Assembly: GCA_902528135.1 (NCBI GenBank)
Contig: CABZRS010000007.1
Span: forward strand, 1 to 50,188
Length of the DNA stretch: 50,188 bases
Origin: an uncultured Pelagibacteraceae bacterium
GTDB taxonomy: Bacteria > Pseudomonadota > Alphaproteobacteria > Pelagibacterales > Pelagibacteraceae
Direction of reading: 5' to 3'
Of this stretch, positions 42,942-50,188 are shown piece after piece. The notes under the pieces were generated by a model, which had not been told where the DNA came from, searched no databases, and saw only the letters and a list, made by a program, of their open reading frames with translations. Every line of letters begins with the position of its first letter. Position 1 is the stretch's first letter. A program made the position numbers and the translations under genes.

Positions 42942-45900
42942 ATGAGCAAAGAGTTATCAGATTTATTCAAATCTTCAGAAATATCCGAAGCGCAAAACTT
43001 TAATAGTATTAAAATTACTTTGGCCAGTCCTGAAAAAATAAAATCATGGACATTTGGTGAAATCAAGAAGCCTGAGACAATTAACTATAGAACTTTCAGA
43101 CCAGAAAAAGATGGTCTTTTCTGCGCAAGAATATTTGGACCGATTAAAGATTATGAGTGTTTGTGTGGTAAATATAAAAGAATGAAATTTAGAGGAATTA
43201 TTTGTGAAAAATGTGGAGTAGAGGTTACAAAATCAAATGTTAGAAGAGAAAGAATGGGTCATATTAATCTAGCAACACCAGTCGCACATATATGGTTCTT
43301 AAAGTCATTGCCAAGTAGAATTTCGTTAGTTGTTGATATGAAATTAAAAGAAGTAGAAAGAGTTTTGTATTTTGAGAATTTTATTGTTATTGAACCAGGA
43401 TTAACTGGGCTCAAGAAAAATCAGCTACTTGGAGAAGAAGAGCTAATAAAATACCAAGATGATTATGGTGAGGAAGCATTCACAGCAGGAATTGGAGCAG
43501 AAGCGATTTTAGAAATTTTAAAATCGATAAATTTAGAGGAGGAAAGAGATCTATTAATTAAAAATATTAAAGAAACAAAATCAAAAGTTAATGAAGAAAG
43601 ATCAATAAAACGACTAAAATTAATTGAATCATTTATTGAAACAGGAAATAAACCGGAATGGATGATATTAACTACAGTTCCGGTAATACCGCCTGAGTTA
43701 AGACCTCTTGTACCATTGGATGGTGGTAGGTTTGCTACTTCAGATTTAAATGATTTATACAGAAGGGTAATTAATAGAAATAATAGATTAAAAAGACTAA
43801 TTGATTTAAAAGCTCCAGATATAATTGTTAGAAATGAAAAGAGAATGCTACAGGAGTCTGTAGATGCCCTTTTTGACAATGGAAGAAGAGGAAGAGTTAT
43901 AACTGGGACAGGAAAAAGACCTCTTAAATCTTTAGCAGAGATGTTGAAAGGAAAACAAGGGAGATTTAGACAAAATCTGTTAGGAAAAAGAGTTGATTAT
44001 TCTGGAAGATCAGTAATTGTTGTTGGCCCAGATCTTAAATTACATGAGTGTGGATTACCGAAAAAAATGGCTTTGGAGTTATTTAAACCATTCTTGTATG
44101 CTAGATTAAATAAATTAGGCTTAGCATCTACTATAAAGCAAGCAAAAAAGTTAGTTGAAAAAGAAAGAACTGAAGTTTGGGATGCACTAGAATTAATAGT
44201 AAGAGAACATCCAGTAATATTGAATAGAGCTCCAACATTACATAGATTAGGTGTTCAAGCTTTCGAACCAAAACTAATCGAAGGTAATGCTATAGAACTT
44301 CATCCATTAACTTGTGCTGCATTTAACGCAGATTTTGACGGTGATCAGATGGCTGTACACGTGCCATTAAGTCTAGAGGCACAATTGGAAGCTAGAGTTT
44401 TAATGATGTCTACAAACAATATTTTAAGTCCATCAAATGGTAAACCCATAATAGTACCAAGTCAGGATATGATCCTTGGTATTTATTATTTATCACAACC
44501 GCCAGTTCAAGAAGAAAAAGTTGAGGGATATTTTGTAAATACTTCTGAAATAGAACATGCATTAGAAACAGGTCAAATTAAGGTGCATTCAAGAATAGTT
44601 TCAAGATTTGAAACTGTTGATGAGAAAGGAAATACAAAATTTGAAAAACATATAAGTACAGCTGGAAGATTTTTATTATCAAATATTATTCCTAAAAATG
44701 AAAATAATAAATTTTCATTGATAGATAGATTGCTACCAAAAAAAATTGTTTCCGAAGTAATTGATCATGTATTTAGATTTTCAGGGCAAAAAAGTACTGT
44801 AATATTTTGTGATAAATTAAAAGATATAGGGTTTAAACATGCATTCAAAGCTGGAATTTCATTTGGAAAAGATGATCTATTAATACCAAATAATAAAGAA
44901 CAATTAATTGATGAAACTAAAAAACTTATTGCTGACTATGAGGGGCAATACGCTGAAGGTCTTATAACAAGAGGTGAAAAGTATAATAAAGTTATTGATG
45001 CCTGGTCAAAATGTACAGATAGGGTTGCATCAGAAATGATGAAAAGAATTTCAGCTACAGAGGTCACTGATGAAGGATTAAAGATAAATTCTGTATTTAT
45101 GATGGCGGATAGTGGTGCGAGAGGTTCAGCAGCACAAATGAAACAATTGGCTGGAATGAGAGGTTTGATTGCTAAACCGTCAGGTGAAATTATTGAAACT
45201 CCAATTACATCAAATTTTAAAGAAGGTTTAACTGCATTAGAATATTTTAATTCAACTCATGGTGCTAGAAAGGGTTTAGCTGATACAGCTCTTAAAACAG
45301 CTAGCTCAGGATATTTGACAAGAAGACTATGTGATGTTGCTCAGGATTTAACAGTAACAAAAGTAAAATGTGATAATCCTGGATCTATAGAACTTTCAGA
45401 AGTTCTAGAAGGTGGAAACATTATGGTAAGTCTATCAGAGCGAGCCCTTGGAAGAGTTACTGCGCAAGATGTTAAAAATCCTTTAACAGGTAATGTAATA
45501 ATCAAAAAAGAGGAAATGATAGATGAAGCTGCATGCGAGAAGATAGATGCTGCTGGTGTCAAATTATTGAAAGTATACTCTGTAATGACATGTAGCTCGA
45601 GAGAAGGAGTATGTGCAACTTGTTATGGTAGGGACTTATCAAGAGGGAAAATGGTTCATGTAGGTGAAGCTATTGGTATGATATCAGCTCAATCAATTGG
45701 AGAACCAGGAACCCAGCTAACTATGAGAACTTTCCACGTTGGTGGAACTGCTTCTGTAAAACAAGATTCTCAAATCGTGTCAAATTCAGAGGGAAAACTT
45801 AAAATTGTAAATACAAACCTAATAAAAGACTCAAAAAACAATCAAATTGTTATGGGAAGAAATACTGAGATTTCAATTGAGGATGATAATGGATTGCAAG

Positions 45901-47105
45901 TTGCATCTTACAAAGTCCCTTATGGTTCTAAACTGTTTTTTGAAAACGACCAAAAAATAAAAAAAGGTGCAAAAATTTGTGAATGGGATCCATACACAAC
46001 ACCTGTAATTGCTGAAAAAGATGGTATAGTAAATTACGTCGATTTAATTGATGGTGTTTCAATTGCTGAAACAGTTGACGATGCGACAGGTATTTCTACA
46101 AAAGCAGTTGTTGATTGGAAAACTCAATCAAAAAATACAGACTTAAAACCTAGAATAACTTTAAGAGACTCAAAAGGAAACGTAATTAAAAAAGCAGATG
46201 ACAATGAAGCAAGATATTATTTAGTTCCAGATTCAATTTTATCAGTTAAAGATGGAGCAAAAATTTCAGCCGGTGATGTAATTGCTAGATTGCCTAAGGA
46301 AACAACGAAAACAAAAGATATTACCGGAGGATTACCCAGAGTAGCAGAATTATTTGAAGCGAGAAAAGCTAAAGATAGTGCAATAATTGCTGAAAATGAT
46401 GGTAGCGTAATTTTTGGTAAAGAAGTTAGAGGTAAACAAAGAGTAACCATAGAGGCGGAAAATGGAGATACATCAAGTTACTTAATCCCAAAAGGTAAAC
46501 ACATTAATTTTAATCAAGGTGAAAAAATTAAAAAGGGAGAATATCTTCTAGATGGACAACCTTTACCTCACGACATTTTAAGAATATTGGGAATAGAGGA
46601 ATTAACTGAGTATTTTGTTAACCAAGTTCAAGATGTTTATAGACTACAAGGAGTAATTATTAATGATAAACATATTGAAACAATATTAAGACAAATGCTG
46701 AAAAAAATAGAAGTGAAAGAAACTGGTGATAGTAAATTATTACCTGGAGAGATCATCGATAGAATAAAATTTGAGACAATGAATGAAGAATTAATTGCTA
46801 AGGGCAAAAAGCCAGCTGTAGGTGAACGAGTACTAATGGGAATAACCAAAGCATCATTACAAACCGAGTCATTTATATCTGCTGCTTCATTTCAAGAAAC
46901 AACAAGGGTATTAACTGATGCTGCAATTAAAGGAAAAGTAGATAAGCTAACAGGCTTAAAAGAAAATGTTATAGTAGGAAGATTGGTTCCTGCTGGCACT
47001 GGTTCGATTAAAAATTCTTGGAATAAAAAAGCCATTAATGACGATCAAAAATTCTTGTCTGAACAAGAGAGTCGAGAGCCAACAGAGGCACAAATAAACC
47101 AATAA
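42942..47105 (+). CDS. rpoC: DNA-directed RNA polymerase subunit beta'
   Basis: The beta' subunit of RNA polymerase, full length at 1387 residues. Seen: the N-terminal zinc site [20 protein letters not shown], the lid/rudder region with [19 protein letters not shown], the catalytic Mg site [15 protein letters not shown] (about residue 461-475), the trigger loop with [18 protein letters not shown], and the second zinc site ([15 protein letters not shown] with the upstream Cys). All catalytic aspartates are present. The C-terminal 30 residues are a polar tail. After its stop comes a 161-base gap before rpsL with a promoter and no clear terminator hairpin. Confidence 0.98.
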   Translation: MSKELSDLFKSSEISEAQNFNSIKITLASPEKIKSWTFGEIKKPETINYRTFRPEKDGLFCARIFGPIKDYECLCGKYKRMKFRGIICEKCGVEVTKSNVRRERMGHINLATPVAHIWFLKSLPSRISLVVDMKLKEVERVLYFENFIVIEPGLTGLKKNQLLGEEELIKYQDDYGEEAFTAGIGAEAILEILKSINLEEERDLLIKNIKETKSKVNEERSIKRLKLIESFIETGNKPEWMILTTVPVIPPELRPLVPLDGGRFATSDLNDLYRRVINRNNRLKRLIDLKAPDIIVRNEKRMLQESVDALFDNGRRGRVITGTGKRPLKSLAEMLKGKQGRFRQNLLGKRVDYSGRSVIVVGPDLKLHECGLPKKMALELFKPFLYARLNKLGLASTIKQAKKLVEKERTEVWDALELIVREHPVILNRAPTLHRLGVQAFEPKLIEGNAIELHPLTCAAFNADFDGDQMAVHVPLSLEAQLEARVLMMSTNNILSPSNGKPIIVPSQDMILGIYYLSQPPVQEEKVEGYFVNTSEIEHALETGQIKVHSRIVSRFETVDEKGNTKFEKHISTAGRFLLSNIIPKNENNKFSLIDRLLPKKIVSEVIDHVFRFSGQKSTVIFCDKLKDIGFKHAFKAGISFGKDDLLIPNNKEQLIDETKKLIADYEGQYAEGLITRGEKYNKVIDAWSKCTDRVASEMMKRISATEVTDEGLKINSVFMMADSGARGSAAQMKQLAGMRGLIAKPSGEIIETPITSNFKEGLTALEYFNSTHGARKGLADTALKTASSGYLTRRLCDVAQDLTVTKVKCDNPGSIELSEVLEGGNIMVSLSERALGRVTAQDVKNPLTGNVIIKKEEMIDEAACEKIDAAGVKLLKVYSVMTCSSREGVCATCYGRDLSRGKMVHVGEAIGMISAQSIGEPGTQLTMRTFHVGGTASVKQDSQIVSNSEGKLKIVNTNLIKDSKNNQIVMGRNTEISIEDDNGLQVASYKVPYGSKLFFENDQKIKKGAKICEWDPYTTPVIAEKDGIVNYVDLIDGVSIAETVDDATGISTKAVVDWKTQSKNTDLKPRITLRDSKGNVIKKADDNEARYYLVPDSILSVKDGAKISAGDVIARLPKETTKTKDITGGLPRVAELFEARKAKDSAIIAENDGSVIFGKEVRGKQRVTIEAENGDTSSYLIPKGKHINFNQGEKIKKGEYLLDGQPLPHDILRILGIEELTEYFVNQVQDVYRLQGVIINDKHIETILRQMLKKIEVKETGDSKLLPGEIIDRIKFETMNEELIAKGKKPAVGERVLMGITKASLQTESFISAASFQETTRVLTDAAIKGKVDKLTGLKENVIVGRLVPAGTGSIKNSWNKKAINDDQKFLSEQESREPTEAQINQ

Positions 47106-47133
47106 AATAGATACTTTTAAGTTTTTATTTAGT

Positions 47134-47161
47134 TTGACAAATAGATTTTCTAATGTATTTT
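47134..47161 (+). promoter_or_regulatory. Promoter of the str operon (rpsL-rpsG-fusA)
   Basis: A perfect TTGACA (47134-47139) is followed by a 16-base spacer and TATTTT (47156-47161). Initiation near 47168 gives an unusually long leader (about 100 bases) for this genome, which includes a six-bp hairpin at 47184-47200. Confidence 0.65.
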
Positions 47162-47183
47162 GGCCATGTTTTTGGTTGGAATG

Positions 47184-47200
47184 TAGTGATTAGTTCACTA
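47184..47200 (+). other. Leader hairpin of rpsL
   Basis: TAGTGA (47184-47189), TTAGT, TCACTA (47195-47200) form a six-bp stem in the rpsL leader. It could serve in feedback control of the str operon, which in E. coli uses S7; the link is inference. Confidence 0.35.
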
Positions 47201-47266
47201 AACGCTGCCACAAATAACACGTCAGTTATTCTCATCAAAAATATAAATATTTAATTAAAATTGATT

Positions 47267-47638
47267 ATGCCAACTATAAACCAATTAGTAAGAAAAAGCA
47301 GAGATAAGCAGATTACAAGAAATAAAGTGCCAGCATTACAAAAGCAACCTTTAAAAAGAGGTGTATGCGTAAAGGTTTATACAACAACCCCAAAAAAACC
47401 AAATTCAGCATTAAGAAAAGTTGCACGTGTGAGATTATCTAATGGTTTTGAAGTCACCGCTTATATACCTGGAGAAGGTCATAACTTACAAGAGCACTCA
47501 GTTGTATTAATTAGAGGTGGAAGAGTTAAAGATTTACCAGGTGTTAGGTATCATATCTTAAGAGGAAATTTAGATACTCAAGGTGTAGCAAACAGAAAAC
47601 AAAGACGTTCTTTATATGGAACGAAAAAAGGTAAATAA
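47267..47638 (+). CDS. rpsL: 30S ribosomal protein S12
   Basis: Decoding-centre protein of the 30S subunit. Seen: 123 residues beginning [12 protein letters not shown], with [19 protein letters not shown] (the streptomycin-sensitive Lys in TPKKPNS) and [20 protein letters not shown] followed by KDLPGVRYH. The ATG at 47267 is the family start; an in-frame TTG two codons earlier is rejected. It is followed by rpsG after two bases. Confidence 0.98.
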   Translation: MPTINQLVRKSRDKQITRNKVPALQKQPLKRGVCVKVYTTTPKKPNSALRKVARVRLSNGFEVTAYIPGEGHNLQEHSVVLIRGGRVKDLPGVRYHILRGNLDTQGVANRKQRRSLYGTKKGK

Positions 47639-47640
47639 AA

Positions 47641-48111
47641 ATGTCTAGAAAAAGAAAAGCGCCAAAAAAAATACCTTTAATAGATCCAAAATTTAAATCG
47701 ACAATTATACCAAAATTAATTAATTCAATTATGTATGATGGTAAGAAAACGATAGCCGAAAAAATAATTTATGATGCAATTGAAAAAATTAAAAGTAAAA
47801 CAAAGGACGAACCATTAAATGTATTTAATGACGCAATTAATAATATTAAGCCAACTGTTGAAGTGAGATCTAGAAGAGTGGGTGGTGCAACTTATCAAGT
47901 ACCTGTGGAAGTAAAATCGAAAAGATCACAAGCTTTAGCATTGAGATGGTTGGTTGATGCCTCTAGAAAACGTAAAGACAAAAAAATGTCTGATAAAATT
48001 TTTAATGAGATATATGATGCTTATCAAAATAGAGGTTCAGCTATAAAAAAAAAGGAAGACACACATAAAATGGCAGAGTCAAATAAAGCTTTCGCTCATT
48101 TTAGATGGTAA
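47641..48111 (+). CDS. rpsG: 30S ribosomal protein S7
   Basis: Nucleates assembly of the 30S head and contacts the E-site tRNA. Seen: 156 residues with MSRKRKAPKKIPLIDPKF, LINSIMYDGKKTIAEKIIYD, NIKPTVEVRSRRVGGATYQV, LALRWLVDASRKR, and HKMAESNKAFAHFRW at the end. This is the normal form. fusA starts six bases after its stop. Confidence 0.98.
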   Translation: MSRKRKAPKKIPLIDPKFKSTIIPKLINSIMYDGKKTIAEKIIYDAIEKIKSKTKDEPLNVFNDAINNIKPTVEVRSRRVGGATYQVPVEVKSKRSQALALRWLVDASRKRKDKKMSDKIFNEIYDAYQNRGSAIKKKEDTHKMAESNKAFAHFRW

Positions 48112-48117
48112 GAATAT

Positions 48118-50188
48118 ATGTCAAGAACACATAATTTAGATAAATACAGAAATATTGGCATCATGGCACATATTGATGCTGGCAAAACTACAACTACTGA
48201 AAGGATTCTCTATTACACAGGTAAGAGCCATAAAATAGGAGAAGTACATGATGGTGCCGCTACTATGGACTGGATGGAACAAGAGCAAGAAAGAGGTATA
48301 ACTATTACATCTGCTGCAACTACTTGTTTTTGGAATGATCATAGAATTAATATTATCGATACACCTGGGCACGTAGATTTTACTATTGAAGTCGAGAGAT
48401 CTTTAAAGGTTTTAGATGGAGCTGTTGCTGTATTTGATGGTGTAGCTGGAGTAGAACCTCAATCAGAAACCGTTTGGAGACAAGCAGATAAATATAAGGT
48501 ACCGAGAATCTGCTTCGTTAATAAATTAGATAGAACTGGGGCAGATTTTTTCAGATGTGTAAGTATGATAAAAGACCGACTTGGAGCTAAACCCCTAATA
48601 ATGCAAGTTCCAATTGGTATCGAAGCTTCTTTGAAAGGCGTTGTTGATCTAGTTAAAATGAAAGCTGTAGTATGGAAAAATGAGGATCTTGGTGCCGCAT
48701 GGGAACTGACAGAAATACCAGATGATTTAAAAGAAATTTCTTCAAAGTTCAGACAAGAGCTTGTTGAAACAGCTGTTGAGCAAGATGAGAAACTTATGGA
48801 AGATTACCTTGCAGGAAATGATATATCAGAAGATGATTTAATTAAATGTATTAGAAAAGGTTGTCTGGGATTTGACTTTGTACCCGTGCTTACCGGTTCA
48901 GCGTTTAAAAATAAGGGCGTTCAACCACTTTTGGATGCGGTAGTAAACTATCTACCTAGTCCAGAGGATATAGGCTCTATAACAGGAACTAAACCTGGCT
49001 CAGAGGATGAAATTCAAATGAAGTTTGAGGACAATGCACCTTTTTCAGCACTTGCATTTAAAGTTGCTAACGATCCGTTCGTTGGAAGTTTAACGTTCAT
49101 TAGAATTTATTCAGGAACTGTTAAATCAGGTACTGGAATTTATAATACTTCAAAAGATAAAGAAGAAAGAGTTGGTAGAATGCTTCTTATGCACGCTAAT
49201 TCAAGAGAAGATATTAAAGAAGCAAATGCTGGTGATATAGTGGCATTAGCTGGACTTAAAAATACAATAACAGGACATACACTTGCTAATAAAGAGACAC
49301 CAGTTCTACTTGAACCAATGGAATTTCCTGATCCAGTTATAGAAATTGCAGTTGAACCTAAAACAAAAGCTGATCAAGAAAAAATGGGAGAAGCCTTAGG
49401 AAGATTAGCTAAGGAAGATCCATCATTTAGAGTAACTTCTGACGAAGAGTCAGGTCAAACTATTATTAAAGGAATGGGTGAATTGCACTTAGATATAATT
49501 GTGGATAGAATGAAACGGGAATTTAATGTTGAGGCAAATGTTGGAGCACCTCAAGTTGCATATAGAGAAACAATTCTATCACCAGCAGAAAATGATTATA
49601 CACATAAAAAACAAAGCGGTGGTGCTGGACAATTTGCAAGAGTTAAATTAACTGTTGAACCTCTTGAACCAGGAAAAGGAAGAGAAATTGAAAGCAAAAT
49701 AAAGGGTGGAGCAATACCTAAAGAATTTATTCCAGGTGTAGAAAAAGGAGTTGAAACTGTGGCTGATGGTGGGATTTTAGCTGGGTTTCCGCTTATAGAT
49801 TATAAAGTAACAATTGTTGATGGATTGCACCATGATGTAGACTCTAGTGTTTTAGCCTTTGAACTAGCTTCTAGACAATGTTTCAAAGAAGCATGTACTA
49901 AAGCAACATTAAAACTTTTAGAACCAATTATGAGAGTCGAAGTCGTAACTCCCGAGGATTACATGGGCGATGTAATTGGTGATTTAAATAGCAGACGAGG
50001 TCAAATAAGTACTCAAGAACAGAGAGGAAATGCAACAGTGATAACAGCTATGGTGCCTTTAGCAAATATGTTTGGTTACATTAACAATTTAAGATCAATG
50101 TCCCAAGGAAGAGCACAATATTCAATGTTCTTTGATCATTACGACAAGGTACCGCAAAACGTACAAGACGAAGTAACAAAAAAAACAG
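48118..50188 (+). CDS. fusA: Elongation factor G, 3' end cut by the window
   Basis: The translocase GTPase of translation. The frame from the ATG at 48118 is open to the last base and covers about 690 residues, so at most a few C-terminal residues are missing. Seen: G1 [14 protein letters not shown] (residues 17-30), the effector region [43 protein letters not shown], and domain IV/V motifs such as [34 protein letters not shown] and [16 protein letters not shown]. The start follows rpsG by six bases, in the standard str-operon order. Confidence 0.97.
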   Translation, partial: MSRTHNLDKYRNIGIMAHIDAGKTTTTERILYYTGKSHKIGEVHDGAATMDWMEQEQERGITITSAATTCFWNDHRINIIDTPGHVDFTIEVERSLKVLDGAVAVFDGVAGVEPQSETVWRQADKYKVPRICFVNKLDRTGADFFRCVSMIKDRLGAKPLIMQVPIGIEASLKGVVDLVKMKAVVWKNEDLGAAWELTEIPDDLKEISSKFRQELVETAVEQDEKLMEDYLAGNDISEDDLIKCIRKGCLGFDFVPVLTGSAFKNKGVQPLLDAVVNYLPSPEDIGSITGTKPGSEDEIQMKFEDNAPFSALAFKVANDPFVGSLTFIRIYSGTVKSGTGIYNTSKDKEERVGRMLLMHANSREDIKEANAGDIVALAGLKNTITGHTLANKETPVLLEPMEFPDPVIEIAVEPKTKADQEKMGEALGRLAKEDPSFRVTSDEESGQTIIKGMGELHLDIIVDRMKREFNVEANVGAPQVAYRETILSPAENDYTHKKQSGGAGQFARVKLTVEPLEPGKGREIESKIKGGAIPKEFIPGVEKGVETVADGGILAGFPLIDYKVTIVDGLHHDVDSSVLAFELASRQCFKEACTKATLKLLEPIMRVEVVTPEDYMGDVIGDLNSRRGQISTQEQRGNATVITAMVPLANMFGYINNLRSMSQGRAQYSMFFDHYDKVPQNVQDEVTKKT

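Overview
The window looks like a chromosomal segment of a SAR11-type alphaproteobacterium (Pelagibacterales). It is very AT-rich, intergenic gaps are tiny, and many neighbouring genes overlap by one base (TAATG). The alphaproteobacterial run purB-purC-purS-purQ-purL-bolA-grxD is present, together with single-copy-looking tuf, rpoBC and str clusters. There is no rRNA, CRISPR array, transposase or integrase. The organism is inferred from gene content and composition, not from a database search.

Layout. 1-3.4 kb (+): the 3' part of a citramalate synthase gene with a one-base frameshift, trmJ, rpsD, and a methyltransferase gene without a standard start codon. 3.4-10.6 kb (-): one dense purine operon (purB, purC, purS, purQ, purL) with map and sfsA upstream and the Fe-S/redox genes bolA and grxD downstream. 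10.6-16.7 kb (+): a molybdopterin-binding-domain protein, a gamma-glutamylcyclotransferase-like protein, the AzlCD exporter, an L-fuconate-dehydratase-like enolase, a PhyH dioxygenase and a large unknown exported protein. 16.8-21.5 kb, mixed strands: small accessory genes, including DUF4396 and DUF4149 membrane proteins, a flavodoxin-fold quinone reductase, an ABM/heme-degradation-like protein beside a tiny HemP-like protein, phosphatidylcholine synthase, and a beta-hydroxyacid dehydrogenase.

21.56-30.73 kb is the most unusual part. A 41-bp imperfect direct repeat (37/41 identical) lies at both ends of a 9.1-kb block, and the right copy is directly upstream of tRNA-Leu. The block holds a MORN-repeat exported protein, two different ComA (phosphosulfolactate synthase)-family enzymes, a tripartite tricarboxylate transporter (TctC plus a TctA-TctB fusion), and an 826-residue exported protein with a duplicated C-terminal module. 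The two ComA-like enzymes flanking a TTT importer suggest an uptake-and-lyase/synthase module for an organic acid, possibly a sulfonate. This is the best candidate here for an undescribed system; the substrate is inference only.

30.7-34.4 kb: tRNA-Leu, with nadK only four bases behind its CCA end, a GcvT/DmdA-family methyltransferase, a small exported protein, and tRNA-Thr and rlmB on the minus strand. 34.5-50.2 kb (+): the information-processing block tRNA-Tyr, tRNA-Gly, tuf, tRNA-Trp, secE, nusG, rplK, rplA, rplJ, rplL, rpoB, rpoC, rpsL, rpsG and fusA (cut by the window end). The only non-coding gap over 100 bases within the protein-coding part of this block is rpoC-rpsL, which carries a clear promoter. 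No stretch over 300 bases lacks a gene once the methyltransferase at 2763-3380 is counted.
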